Source of the DNA: Pseudoflavonifractor sp. 524-17
GTDB taxonomy: Bacteria > Bacillota > Clostridia > Oscillospirales > Oscillospiraceae
Length of the DNA: 50,937 nt
Reading direction: 5' to 3'
NCBI RefSeq assembly: GCF_009935845.1
Contig: NZ_QWEK01000029.1
Location: 1 to 50,937, forward strand
Of this stretch, positions 23,833 to 33,500 are shown piece by piece; the first letter of the stretch is position 1; the number at the start of each line of letters is the position of its first letter. A program made the position numbers and the translations under genes. Under the pieces are notes generated by a model. The model did no database searches, was not told where the DNA came from, and saw only the letters and a list, made by a program, of their open reading frames with translations.

Positions 23833-24201
23833 TTACTCGGCCACGTGCTCCATGCCCTGGTCCAGGATGGTGCGCACATGGGTGTCCGCCAGGGAATAAA
23901 AAACCGTCTTGCCCTCCCGGCGGTACTTGACCAGCTTGCTCTGCTTGAGAGCCCGAAGCTGGTGGGAGATGGCGGACTGGGTCATGCCCAGCAGATTGGC
24001 GATGTCGCACACACACATCTCCGACTCAAAAAGTACGTACAGGATCTTGATGCGGGTGGAGTCGCCAAAAATTTTGAAGAGCTCTGCCAGGTCGTATAGA
24101 ATCTCTTCATCGGGCATATTTTGGTTGACCTGGGCCACAATGTCCTCATGAACGTGGATATAGTCGCACTGCTCCACATCGCCGCCGCGGTTTCCAGACA
24201 T
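23833..24201 (-). CDS. ArsR/SmtB-family metal-sensing repressor
   Basis: A 122-aa winged-helix repressor of the CadC/SmtB kind that releases DNA on binding a metal. The recognition helix is MTQSAISHQLRALKQS (about 72-87). Cys62 and Cys64 in EMCVCDIAN match the alpha-3N CxC motif of CadC, the wing is YRREGKTVFYSL, and the last helix begins DTHVRTILDQGMEH with the alpha-5 Asp/His pair typical of zinc sensors. Both sites suggest Cd/Zn response. First gene of the operon, with GGGAGGG before ATG. A matching operator lies over its own promoter. Confidence 0.93.
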   Translation of the reverse strand: MSGNRGGDVEQCDYIHVHEDIVAQVNQNMPDEEILYDLAELFKIFGDSTRIKILYVLFESEMCVCDIANLLGMTQSAISHQLRALKQSKLVKYRREGKTVFYSLADTHVRTILDQGMEHVAE

Positions 24202-24221
24202 AGGATCCCTCCCTTTTTCTT

Positions 24222-24241
24222 ATATGAGCTATTGTTCATAT
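24222..24241. promoter_or_regulatory. ArsR/SmtB-type operator
   Basis: ATATGA (24222-24227), 8 bp and TCATAT (24236-24241) form the imperfect palindrome ATATGA-GC..GT-TCATAT that matches the known CadC/SmtB operator form. It sits directly after the -10 box. Confidence 0.75.
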
Positions 24242-24244
24242 GTT

Positions 24245-24272
24245 ATTATACACGCTGGGGCGGACTTGTCAA
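24245..24272 (-). promoter_or_regulatory. Metal-efflux operon promoter
   Basis: On the minus strand TTGACA (complement of 24267-24272), 16 bp and TATAAT (complement of 24245-24250). Confidence 0.8.
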
Positions 24273-24389
24273 GGGGGCGGAGAAAAATTTGCAAAAAAAT
24301 CCGTGGTGGAGTATAGTAATAGGAGTTCCGCGAGGAATTTTTAGGAAAGACCGGATTGGGACGACGGGAAGACAGGGGAGGCAGGACAG

Positions 24390-24893
24390 ATGCGCAGAAA
24401 AGACAGAGAGATGGGACAGGAGTTTGCCCTGATGGTGTTGGATAAAGCGGAGTGGATGACCCTGGCCATGACGGGTTTGGACGGGGCGCCTTACTGCATC
24501 CCTATCAATATGGCACGTCAGGGGGAGTGGCTCTACCTCCACAGCGCCCCAGAGGGGGAGAAGGCCCAGTGCCTGCGGGTGCATCCAAAGGTGTGCGTCA
24601 CCGCCGTAGGGGATACTCATGTGATCCCCGAGCGGTATACCACTGAGTTTGAAAGTGCCGTGGTGCGGGGGACGGCGGAGGAACTGACGGAAAATCAAGA
24701 CCGGCTGGAGGCGCTGCGGATTTTCTGCGCAAAGTACTGCGGTCCCCAGCAGATGGGGGAGCGGTTTGAGAAGGCGGCGGCAGGCAGCTTTGGCCGCACC
24801 GCCTTGTTCCGTATCCATATGGACGAGATTACAGCCAAGCGGAAGAAGTATGCCGCAGACGGAACAGAGCTGAAATATGGGGCAATGGGGTGA
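24390..24893 (+). CDS. Pyridoxamine-phosphate-oxidase-like flavoprotein (NimA-like)
   Basis: A 167-aa split-barrel FMN protein. The start MRRKDREM and the following KAEWMTLAMTGLDGAPYCIPIN (about 22-43, in pieces) are typical of the 5-nitroimidazole-resistance-like (Nim) family. A later segment, SAVVRGTAEELTENQDRLEAL, matches the dimer-interface helix. Family members reduce flavins or nitro compounds, but most are uncharacterised. A resistance role cannot be claimed from sequence. GGGAGG precedes ATG by eight bases. It is followed four bases later by a macro-domain gene, so the two are translated together. Confidence 0.85.
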   Translation: MRRKDREMGQEFALMVLDKAEWMTLAMTGLDGAPYCIPINMARQGEWLYLHSAPEGEKAQCLRVHPKVCVTAVGDTHVIPERYTTEFESAVVRGTAEELTENQDRLEALRIFCAKYCGPQQMGERFEKAAAGSFGRTALFRIHMDEITAKRKKYAADGTELKYGAMG

Positions 24894-24897
24894 GAAC

Positions 24898-25365
24898 ATG
24901 GAGCAGATTCACTATTTAAAGGGAGACGCCACTGCTCCGGCAGGGGCGGGGCAGAAGATGATCGCCCATGTCTGCAACGACATCGGCGGCTGGGGAAAGG
25001 GGTTTGTCCTGGAGCTCTCCCGCCGGTGGACGGAACCGGAGCGGCAGTACCGGGCCTGGTACCGGGACGGAACAGAATTTGCCCTGGGCCGGGTGCAGCT
25101 GGTGCGGGTTAGTGAGGAGATCACGGTGGCCAATCTCATCGCCCAGCGGGACATCCAGCCCATCGGCGGGGTGCCCCCCATCCGGTATGACGCACTGGAG
25201 ACCTGTATGGCTGCAGTGGCCCGGGAGGCTGTGGGTATGGGTGCCAGCGTCCACATGCCCCGCATTGGCTGCGGTCTGGCCGGCGGTCGGTGGGAGGAAG
25301 TGGAGCCCATTCTCCAAAGGGCGCTGTGCGCCCACGGGGTGCCTGTGTATGTCTACGACCGGTAA
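24898..25365 (+). CDS. Macro domain (ADP-ribose-binding) protein
   Basis: A 155-aa stand-alone macro domain. GDATAP and MIAHVCNDIGGWGKGFV (about 9-34) form the ADP-ribose pocket with the conserved Asn-Asp pair, and MPRIGCGLAGGRW (about 119-131) the phosphate-binding loop. This is the TARG1/ALC1-like or Appr-1-P-processing branch rather than the MacroD type, judging from the N-terminal NDIGGWG. Likely substrates are ADP-ribosylated macromolecules or ADP-ribose phosphate. The start is the ATG at 24898, where GGGGTGAG in the end of the previous gene serves as ribosome site. Confidence 0.9.
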   Translation: MEQIHYLKGDATAPAGAGQKMIAHVCNDIGGWGKGFVLELSRRWTEPERQYRAWYRDGTEFALGRVQLVRVSEEITVANLIAQRDIQPIGGVPPIRYDALETCMAAVAREAVGMGASVHMPRIGCGLAGGRWEEVEPILQRALCAHGVPVYVYDR

Positions 25366-25423
25366 AACTGCGCGGATTCAGCAGAGAAATCCTGGGGACG
25401 TATTCTAATTTAGAGATCGATCT

Positions 25424-25431
25424 GTTATAAT
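25424..25431 (+). promoter_or_regulatory. Extended -10 promoter of the murB operon
   Basis: TGTTATAAT is an extended -10 element, 56 bp before the murB ATG. The -35 region (TTCTAA, 25403-25408) is weak, as is usual with TGN extensions. Confidence 0.55.
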
Positions 25432-25486
25432 AAACCAATCAAGATTTTGGAACCTACAGGCTGTGGGAGATTCAGGGGGTTATCAC

Positions 25487-26404
25487 ATGGACACTTTTTC
25501 CGCACTGGCAGCTCAGCTGCGTCAAACTTGTCCGGTACTGGAGCTGCGGGAAAGGGAGCCTATGGCCCGGCATACCTCATTTCAGACCGGAGGTCCCGTC
25601 CGCCTTATGGCCCTGCCCAAGACGGAGGAGGAGGCGGCTGCCGGGATAAAGGCCGCCGCCGCGCTCGGAATTACCCCCTTTTTTATGGGAAACGGATCCA
25701 ATCTGCTGGTAGCAGACCAGGGCGTGGAGGTATTTCTCATCAAAAGTGTCCGGGGGTTGGAGCGAATGGAGGCCGGCGGGCCGGAAAAGATTGAGGTAGG
25801 GAGCGGATGCCTGCTCTCCCGTATTGCTAATTTCGCGCTGGAGCGGGGGCTGACCGGGCTGGAGTTCGCCCACGGTATCCCCGGCAGTCTGGGGGGCGGA
25901 ATTACCATGAATGCCGGCGCGTATGGCGGAGAGCTGTGCCAGGTGGTGGAGCATGTGACTTATTTGACGCCTACAGGGGAGATGGAGACGATTCCTAGGG
26001 CGGACTGTGATTTTCAGTACCGCCGCAGCGCCTTTTCCGGCGGCGAACGGCTGATTCTCCGGGCCGGATTGGCGCTGAAGCCGGGGGAGCCGGGAGAGAT
26101 TCGGGCCAAAATGGAGGATTTAGCAGCCCGCCGGCGGGAGAAACAGCCGCTGGGGTACCCAAGCGCGGGGAGTACCTTCAAGCGGCCGTCAGGCCACTTC
26201 GCAGCCGCGCTGATTGAGTCCTGCGGACTGAAGGGAGCCAGCGTGGGAGGCGCCCAGGTGTCGGAAAAACATGCGGGCTTCGTGATCAACCGGGGTGGGG
26301 CCACCAGCGGCGACATTCTCCGTCTGACAGAGCGGATTCGCGAGACCGTCCTGCAAAAGACAGGCGTGGCGCTGGAACTGGAGATACGCCTGCTGGGCTT
26401 CTAA
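25487..26404 (+). CDS. murB: UDP-N-acetylenolpyruvoylglucosamine reductase
   Basis: MurB uses NADPH and FAD to make UDP-N-acetylmuramic acid. In the 305-aa protein, the FAD-binding part has RHTSFQTGGPVRLM (about 25-38), GNGSNLLVAD (about 72-81) and GIPGSLGGGITMNAGAYGGE (about 130-149). The catalytic proton donor Ser is in YPSAGSTFKRP (about 224-234), with the terminal Glu in LELEIRLLGF. Start MDTFSA is selected because AGGGGGT precedes it. It heads the murB-rapZ-glmR-whiA cluster that is conserved in Clostridia, linking wall synthesis to central metabolism control. Confidence 0.95.
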   Translation: MDTFSALAAQLRQTCPVLELREREPMARHTSFQTGGPVRLMALPKTEEEAAAGIKAAAALGITPFFMGNGSNLLVADQGVEVFLIKSVRGLERMEAGGPEKIEVGSGCLLSRIANFALERGLTGLEFAHGIPGSLGGGITMNAGAYGGELCQVVEHVTYLTPTGEMETIPRADCDFQYRRSAFSGGERLILRAGLALKPGEPGEIRAKMEDLAARRREKQPLGYPSAGSTFKRPSGHFAAALIESCGLKGASVGGAQVSEKHAGFVINRGGATSGDILRLTERIRETVLQKTGVALELEIRLLGF

Positions 26405-26435
26405 GCGCAGCCTGGCTGGAGCGGAGGGATGAGAA

Positions 26436-27296
26436 ATGGAATTTGTTATTGTTTCGGGCTTGTCGGGGGCGGGAAAGAGCAAGACGGCCTCTTTTTTAGA
26501 GGATATGGGCTTTTACGTGGTGGACAACATGCCGGCGGCCCTGATTCCCAGATTTGCCGAGCTGTGCATGGCGGGAAAGGGGAAATACGACCGGGTGGCT
26601 CTGGTGACGGACATCCGGGGCGGCCAGACCTTCGACGGGCTTTTTGAGGCGCAGCAGGAGCTGACCCAAATCGGGTGCGCCTATAAAACCCTGTTTGTAG
26701 AGGCAGAAACAGAGGTTATTATCAAGCGCTATAAGGAAACCCGGCGGATGCATCCCTTGGCGAAAAACGGCCGCTCTCTGGAGGAGGTGGTGCAGCAGGA
26801 GCGGGCCGCCCTGGCCCCGGTACGCCAGCGGGCGGAGTATATCATCAACACCAGCGCACTATCCACAGCCAAGCTGCGGGGGGAGGTGCTGCGCCTGTTT
26901 GGAGACGGCAAAGAGGCCCACGCTATGGGCGTGAATGTCATCTCTTTCGGCTTCAAGTATGGCATCCCGATTGAGGCGGATCTGGTTTTCGATGTGCGCT
27001 TTTTGCCCAACCCTTACTACTTAGCGGAGCTGCGGCGCCAGACCGGCCTGGACGAGCCGGTGCGCTCTTTTGTATTTAATTACCAGCAGACCCGGGATTT
27101 TATGACCCATCTGGAAAATTTGATGAGCTTCCTGCTGCCCCAGTATGTGGCGGAGGGGAAGACCGCGCTGGTCATCGCCGTGGGCTGTACCGGCGGACAG
27201 CACCGCTCTGTGGCCATCACCCGGGCGCTGGCGGAGTTTGTGCGGCAAAGGGGCTATCAGGCCAGCGAGAACCACCGGGATATGACGAGAGCGTAG
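26436..27296 (+). CDS. rapZ: RNase adapter / P-loop protein RapZ (YvcJ)
   Basis: A 286-aa nucleotide-binding protein. Walker A GLSGAGKSKTA is at about 7-17, the Walker B-like VVDNMP at about 28-33, and DIRGG (about 60-64) follows. The C-terminal domain carries GCTGGQHRSVAI, the conserved amino-sugar-binding element. In E. coli RapZ controls the glmS mRNA through small RNAs and senses glucosamine-6-phosphate. In Bacillus YvcJ affects competence. The role in Clostridia is not established, but the genomic setting beside murB, glmR and, further away, glmM fits amino-sugar sensing. Confidence 0.94.
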   Translation: MEFVIVSGLSGAGKSKTASFLEDMGFYVVDNMPAALIPRFAELCMAGKGKYDRVALVTDIRGGQTFDGLFEAQQELTQIGCAYKTLFVEAETEVIIKRYKETRRMHPLAKNGRSLEEVVQQERAALAPVRQRAEYIINTSALSTAKLRGEVLRLFGDGKEAHAMGVNVISFGFKYGIPIEADLVFDVRFLPNPYYLAELRRQTGLDEPVRSFVFNYQQTRDFMTHLENLMSFLLPQYVAEGKTALVIAVGCTGGQHRSVAITRALAEFVRQRGYQASENHRDMTRA

Positions 27297-27322
27297 ACGG
27301 AGAGCGCCGCGGAGGAATGATT

Positions 27323-28342
27323 ATGACAGAATCTCTGTACAGTGAGTTTCAGTGGGTCAATGGCCCCAGAATAGTTGCCATCGGCGGGGGCACCGGACTG
27401 TCCACCATGCTGCGGGGGCTGAAACTTCACACAAAAAATCTGACCGCTATTGTCACGGTGGCGGATGACGGCGGCGGATCCGGCGTTCTTCGAGAAGATC
27501 TGAAGATGCCGCCCCCTGGGGATATCCGCCACTGCATGGAGGCGCTGGCCAATGCCGAGCCGGTGATGAGCCAGCTTTTGAGCTACCGCTTCCCGGAGGG
27601 AGCCGGCCGGCTGACCGGCCAATCCTTCGGCAACTTGATTTTAGCTGCCCTCAATGGGCTGTCTCCCTCCTTTGATGAGGCGGTGGCCCGGATGAGTCAG
27701 GTGCTGGCCATTACGGGCCGGGTGCTGCCAGTGACAAATGCGGATGTCAATTTGGAGGCCACCTTTGAAAATGGCACTTCTGTGGTGGGGGAATCAAAAA
27801 TTTTCCAGTTCAAGAAGGAGCAGGATTGCCGCATTAGGCGGGTGCGTCTGCTGCCGGAGCGGCCGGCCGCTCTGCCGGCCGCCCTGGAGGCCATCCAACA
27901 GGCGGAGCTTATTCTGCTGGGGCCGGGGAGCCTGTACACCAGCGTGATACCCAATCTGCTGGTAGATGGGATTTCAGAGGCCGTCTGCCGCTCCAGCGCG
28001 CTGAAGATATACATCTGCAACATCATGACCCAGGACGGCGAGACGGAGGGAATGACCGCCGGCGATCATGTGGCCGCGCTGCTTCAGCACGGCCGGCCAG
28101 GGCTGGTGGATCTGTGCCTGTGTAACTCCGCTCAGGTGCGGCCTGGTCTGGTGGAGCGCTATCGGGAGGAGGATGCAGTTCCTATCATTATAGATCGGGA
28201 AGCGATTGAGGCCCTTGGGGTGGAAGTGATCACTCGTCCGGTATCCTCCGAGACCTCTAATTACGCCCGCCACTCTGTCACCCGTCTGGCCCAGGCGGTA
28301 ATGGAGCTCTATCGGGAGCGGGCGGAGACCAAGATTTTTTAA
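27323..28342 (+). CDS. glmR: Gluconeogenesis/wall-precursor regulator GlmR (YvcK)
   Basis: GlmR (YvcK) binds UDP-GlcNAc and stimulates GlmS to raise wall-precursor flow, and it is needed on gluconeogenic carbon in Bacillus. The 339-aa protein has IVAIGGGTGLSTMLRGLK (about 14-31), VADDGGGSG (about 47-55), PPGDIRHCM (about 63-71) and GPGSLYTSVIPNL (about 198-210), all family landmarks. ATG 27323 is chosen over 27317 because GGAGG lies seven bases upstream. It is 26 bp after rapZ and 12 bp before whiA. Confidence 0.94.
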   Translation: MTESLYSEFQWVNGPRIVAIGGGTGLSTMLRGLKLHTKNLTAIVTVADDGGGSGVLREDLKMPPPGDIRHCMEALANAEPVMSQLLSYRFPEGAGRLTGQSFGNLILAALNGLSPSFDEAVARMSQVLAITGRVLPVTNADVNLEATFENGTSVVGESKIFQFKKEQDCRIRRVRLLPERPAALPAALEAIQQAELILLGPGSLYTSVIPNLLVDGISEAVCRSSALKIYICNIMTQDGETEGMTAGDHVAALLQHGRPGLVDLCLCNSAQVRPGLVERYREEDAVPIIIDREAIEALGVEVITRPVSSETSNYARHSVTRLAQAVMELYRERAETKIF

Positions 28343-28354
28343 GGGGGAGGGCCC

Positions 28355-29272
28355 ATGTCCTTTGCGTCAGAAACGAAGAAGGAGCTGTGCCGGGAGCCGT
28401 TGTCCCGCCGTTGCTGTGCCCAGGCAGAGGCGTATGGGGTGCTGCTGTTCTGCCGCCATTTTTCCCGGGATGGAGCCCGGATTGCCACTGAATCGGAGGA
28501 ATTTGCCAGCCGCCTGCCGGACTTGTTCCAGAGGGCATTTCAGGTGTCCTTTGACCAGTTGCCGGATGGGACAGGCGGAAAGCGTATCTTTTCAATTGAG
28601 GACAGACAGAGCCTTACGGCTATCTGCGCAGCATTCGGCTATGATTTAGAGGAGATTCTGGCCCACCATATCAATTTCGCCGTTCTGGAGGAGGAGCACT
28701 GCCGCGCGGCCTTTTTCCGCGGCGCCTTTTTGGCGGGGGGCTCGGTGACTGATCCAGCCAAGCGGTATCATTTGGAGTTGGCTACGTCCCATTACAATGT
28801 GAGCCGGGAGCTGTCCGCTCTGCTGCGGGAGGCGGGCTTTTTCCCAAAAGAGATTGAACGCAAGGGCAACTATATTACCTATTTTAAACAAAGCGAAACG
28901 ATTGAAAACATTCTTACCCTGCTTGGTGCGCCGTTGTCCGCTATGGCGGTGATGAACGCTAAGGCGGAGAAAGAGGTAATGGGCCGGGTGAACCGCCGGG
29001 TGAACTGCGATGCGGCGAATCTGGATAAGGTTGTGGAGGCGGCCCAGGAGCAGATTGAGGCCATTCGGCGGCTGAATGACCGGGGAGCTTTGGCGGAGCT
29101 GCCAGAGAAACTGCGGGAGACAGCACGGCTGCGGGTGGCCTATCCGGAATTGACGCTGGCGCAGCTGGCGGAGGTATGTCAGCCGCCAGTGACCAAGTCC
29201 TGTCTGAACCACCGCCTGCGCAAGCTGGTGGAGCTGAGCCGGGGCCAGGGGAACGCCGGGACAAGAGAATAA
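28355..29272 (+). CDS. whiA: Sporulation/division regulator WhiA
   Basis: A 305-aa protein with an N-terminal LAGLIDADG-like homing-endonuclease fold (about 1-200, including AAFFRGAFLAGGSVTDPAK, whose catalytic acids are lost in this family) and a C-terminal helix-turn-helix (about 255-290: LAQLAEVCQPPVTKSCLNHR). In Streptomyces it activates sporulation genes. In Firmicutes it affects division and chromosome segregation. It has a GGGGGAGG ribosome site. The gene order rapZ-glmR-whiA is strongly conserved. Confidence 0.94.
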   Translation: MSFASETKKELCREPLSRRCCAQAEAYGVLLFCRHFSRDGARIATESEEFASRLPDLFQRAFQVSFDQLPDGTGGKRIFSIEDRQSLTAICAAFGYDLEEILAHHINFAVLEEEHCRAAFFRGAFLAGGSVTDPAKRYHLELATSHYNVSRELSALLREAGFFPKEIERKGNYITYFKQSETIENILTLLGAPLSAMAVMNAKAEKEVMGRVNRRVNCDAANLDKVVEAAQEQIEAIRRLNDRGALAELPEKLRETARLRVAYPELTLAQLAEVCQPPVTKSCLNHRLRKLVELSRGQGNAGTRE

Positions 29273-29283
29273 CAGGAGAAGCT

Positions 29284-30492
29284 ATGATAGAAGTAGCGGG
29301 AAAATACAATACAGCGAAGATTTATACCGATGTGGTGGATGAGGCATCCATCGCCCAGGTGATTGAGCTGTGCAGCCAGGAATTTGCCGCCGGAAGCAGG
29401 ATCCGGCTGATGCCGGATATACACGCCGGTGCAGGCTGCACAGTGGGTACCACTATGACCATCACCGACAAGGTGGTGCCCAATCTGGTGGGGGTGGACA
29501 TCGGCTGCGGCATGGAGACCGTCCGTCTGCGGGAGCGGCATGTGGAGCTTCAAAAGCTGGACAAGCTGATCTATGAGCGGATTCCCTCTGGTTTTGCTAT
29601 CCGGGAGAAGGCCCACCGGTATTCAGAGCGAATCCATTTGAACCAGTTGTGCTGCTGGAAGGCGGTGGACCGCCTGCGGGCAGAGAAGAGTCTGGGTACA
29701 TTGGGGGGCGGCAACCATTTTATCGAAATGGATCGGGATGAAGAGGGCAATCTCTACCTGGTAGTCCACTCCGGCAGCCGCCGCTTGGGCTTAGAAGTGG
29801 CAAAGTACTACCAGGAGGCAGGGTATCGGGTGCTCAATCAGACCGACGAGGCCAGCCTGGAGCGGAGGATCGCCCAAATGAAGGCGGCGGGGGAGGAAAA
29901 GAAAATCCAGCAGGCCATTAAGACCTGGCGCAACACCAAGCACACTGCCATTCCCAAACCCTTGGCCTATGTATCCGGAGATCTCTTCGAGCAGTACCTT
30001 CACGATATGAAGCTGGTTCAGGCATACGCCGCCCTTAACCGCCAGGCCATGGTGGATGAGCTGGTGGAGGGGATGAAGTTCCACATAGAGGAGCAGTTTA
30101 CGACGGTACACAACTACATCGACACCGACGCCATGATTCTGCGCAAGGGGGCGGTGTCCGCTCAGGCGGGGGAGCGGTTTCTCATCCCCATCAACATGCG
30201 GGATGGCAGCCTGATCTGTACCGGGAAGGGCAATGAGGACTGGAACTGCTCGGCGCCCCACGGGGCTGGCCGGCTGATGAGCCGGGGGGAGGCCAAGCAG
30301 TCCTTTACCGTGTCCGAGTTCAAGCGGCAGATGGCGGAGATCTACACCACATCGGTAAGCAGCGCCACGCTGGATGAGTGTCCCATGGCTTATAAGCCCA
30401 TGGAATCCATTGTGTCCAACATTGCCCCCACCGCAGAGATGGAACGCATTATCAGGCCCATCTATAATTTTAAGGCGGGCAGCGAAGAGTAA
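29284..30492 (+). CDS. rtcB: RNA-splicing ligase RtcB
   Basis: A 402-aa GTP- and metal-dependent ligase joining 2',3'-cyclic phosphate to 5'-OH RNA ends. Metal and guanylate ligands are visible: Asp and Cys in GVDIGCGM (about 74-81), His in GGGNHFIE (about 141-148), His in VVHSGSRRLG (about 161-170), His in TVHNYID, and the guanylated His in SAPHGAGRLMSRG (about 322-334). It is shorter than E. coli-type RtcB and lacks a neighbouring rtcA, so it may belong to the RtcB2-like group used for rRNA or tRNA repair. ATG follows AGGAG. The frame can be extended upstream into whiA, but homology begins at MIEVAGKYN. Confidence 0.93.
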   Translation: MIEVAGKYNTAKIYTDVVDEASIAQVIELCSQEFAAGSRIRLMPDIHAGAGCTVGTTMTITDKVVPNLVGVDIGCGMETVRLRERHVELQKLDKLIYERIPSGFAIREKAHRYSERIHLNQLCCWKAVDRLRAEKSLGTLGGGNHFIEMDRDEEGNLYLVVHSGSRRLGLEVAKYYQEAGYRVLNQTDEASLERRIAQMKAAGEEKKIQQAIKTWRNTKHTAIPKPLAYVSGDLFEQYLHDMKLVQAYAALNRQAMVDELVEGMKFHIEEQFTTVHNYIDTDAMILRKGAVSAQAGERFLIPINMRDGSLICTGKGNEDWNCSAPHGAGRLMSRGEAKQSFTVSEFKRQMAEIYTTSVSSATLDECPMAYKPMESIVSNIAPTAEMERIIRPIYNFKAGSEE

Positions 30493-30507
30493 GACGGGAG
30501 GAGCGCC

Positions 30508-33500
30508 ATGTCTTTTGTCCACCTACATGTCCATACAGAGTACAGCCTCTTAGATGGCGCCTGCCGGATTCAGGATCTGCCCCAGCGGGTGAAGAAGCTG
30601 GGACAGACCGCGGTGGCCATCACCGATCACGGCGTCATGTACGGCGTGGTGGACTTCTACCGGGCCTGCAAGGCGGCGGGGGTAAAACCCATTATTGGCT
30701 GTGAAGTCTATGTAGCCCCCCGAAAGCGGACAGATAAGATTCATGAGTACGACGCGGAGGCCCGGCACCTGGTCCTGCTGTGCAAAAATGAGACAGGTTA
30801 TCACAATCTGTGCCGCCTGGTTTCCCAGGGGTTTATTGACGGCTTTTACATCAAGCCCCGGGTGGATCAGGAGCTTCTGGAGGCCCATCACGAGGGCTTG
30901 ATTGCCCTGTCCGCCTGTCTGGCGGGAGAACTGCCCCGGCTGATTTTGGGGGGCAACTATCAGGGCGCCAAGGGGGAGGCCCTGCGGATGCGGGATCTCT
31001 TTGGGGCGGATAACTACTATATCGAGATACAGGACCACGGCATCGCCGCCCAGCGGGAGGCCGCGGCAGGACTTCTGCGTCTCCACCGGGAGACGGGGAT
31101 TCCCCTGGTAGTGACCAACGATGCCCACTACCTGACCCGGGAGGCCGCTTCCATGCAGGATACGCTGATGTGCATCCAGATGGGCAAGACTGCGGACGAT
31201 CCAAACCGAATGCGGTTTGAGACGCAAGAGTTTTATATTAAATCGGAGGAGGAGATGGCTGCCCTCTTTCCCGACTACCCCCAGGCGGTGGAGAATACCC
31301 AAAGGATTGCCGACCAGTGTAATTTGGAGTTTGAATTCGGCAAATACCACCTGCCGGAGTTCAAGTTGCCGGCGGGACATACCGACCCGGACGCCTATTT
31401 TCAGGCGCTGTGCGACAAAGGCTTTGCCTGCCGCTACCCCCAGCCGGGGGAGGGCTTCCGGGCGCGGCTGGAGTATGAGATGGGAGTCATCCGGCAAATG
31501 GGGTTTGTGGACTACTTCCTCATCGTGTCGGATTTCATCGGCTACGCCAAAGGCAGGGGGATCCCGGTGGGGCCGGGCCGGGGCTCCGCCGCCGGGTCCA
31601 TGGTGGCCTACTGCCTGGACATCACCGATGTGGACCCTATGAAATATGATCTGTATTTCGAACGTTTTCTGAACCCGGAGCGGGTTACGATGCCGGATAT
31701 TGACATTGACTTTTGCATCCGCCGCCGGCAGGAGGTAATTGAGTACGTTCAGAATAAGTACGGCGGAGATCATGTGGCCCAGATTGTCACCTTCGGCACT
31801 ATGGCGGCCCGGGGGGCTATCCGGGACGTAGGCCGGGCGCTGAATATCTCCTATGCCGACGTGGATACGGTGGCCAAGCAGGTGCCCAGCGGCCCCAGCA
31901 ACCTCCACATCACCCTAGAGGAGGCCCTGAAGCTGTCCAAGCCCCTGCGGGAGAGTTATGAAAGCCAGGAGGACATCCATAGGCTCATTGATACGGCAAA
32001 GGCCATTGAGGGGATGCCCCGCCACGCCTCTACCCACGCGGCGGGAGTGGTGATCACAAAGCGGCCGGTGGTGGACTATGTGCCCTTGGCGCGGAACGAT
32101 GAGTCCATCGTCACCCAATATGTGATGACGACGCTGGAAGAGCTTGGCCTGCTGAAAATGGACTTTCTGGGCCTGCGCAACCTGACCATTCTGGACGACA
32201 CGGCGCGTATGGTGTGGGCCAAGCAGCCGGGGTTTTCTCTGGCGGATATTCCGGACCACGACCCGGAGGTATTTCAGATGCTCGCCGACGGGCGTACCTC
32301 TGGGGTGTTCCAGATGGAGTCCTCTGGCATGACCGGCGTGTGTGTGGGACTTAAACCCCAGAACATTGAGGATATCACCGCCATTATCGCCCTCTACCGC
32401 CCAGGCCCCATGGAGTCGATTCCCCGGTTTATCGCCTGCAAGCAGAATCCGGATCGGGTGACCTACAAGCACCCCAAGCTGGAGCCCATTTTGTCTGTCA
32501 CCTACGGCTGCATTGTCTATCAGGAGCAGGTTATCCGTATTTTTCAGGAGCTGGGGGGCTACTCTCTGGGGCAGGCGGATATGGTGCGCCGGGCTATATC
32601 GAAAAAGAAGAAGGCTCAGATTGAAAAGGAGCGCCAGTCTTTTATCTACGGCGACCCTGAGCGGAATATTCCGGGCTGCATCGCCCGGGGGGTGGACGAG
32701 CAGACGGGGGCGGATATCTATGATGAGATCTACGACTTCGCCAACTACGCCTTCAATAAAGCCCACGCGGTGTCCTATGCCATTGTGGCCTACCAGACGG
32801 CCTGGTTCAAATATCACTACCCCAAGGAGTACATGGCGGCTCTGCTTACCTCGGTGCTGGACTCCAGCGACAAGGTGGCGGAGTATATCAATGAATGCCG
32901 GGAGTGCGGCATCGCCCTCCTGCCGCCGGATATCAACGAATCAGGGGCGGATTTCACCGTCTCGGGGGAGAATATCCGCTTCGGCCTGGCGGCGGTGAAG
33001 GGAGTCGGCTGGGGGATTGTAGGGGACATTCTCAAGCGGAGAAAAGAAAGGCCTTTTTCGTCCTTCCCGGATTTCTGTCTGCGGCTGTTTGACTGCGACC
33101 TGAACAAGCGGGTGCTGGAGAGTCTGATCCGCTGCGGCGCTTTTGATACTATGGGGGTGCGGCGATCCCAGCTGCTCCAGGGCTATGAGCAGGTGGTGGA
33201 TTCTATCGCCCAGAACAAGCGGAAGAATCTGGCCGGACAGTTTGACCTCTTCGGCAGCGGGGCGGAGGAGAGCGCCCCAGAGCTTGTAGTGCAGAACATC
33301 CCGGAATTTTCCCGCCGGGAGCTGATGGCGATGGAAAAGGAGACCACCGGGCTCTATCTTACCGGCCACCCCATGGATGAGTATCGAGAAGCGGCAAAGC
33401 GGTTCCATGCGGTGTCCATGGGGGCGATCACAGCGGATTTTGCACAGGAGGGTGGGCCGGAACGTTTTTCTGACGGCCAGCGGGTGACCGTGGCCGGAGT

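Noticed and set aside
24390-24893. Nitroimidazole resistance through the NimA-like gene
   Set aside because: The family is broad, and sequence alone does not show nitro-reductase specificity or high expression.
30550-31908. Long open frames opposite dnaE
   Set aside because: Antisense shadows. The dnaE motifs on the plus strand are continuous and complete.
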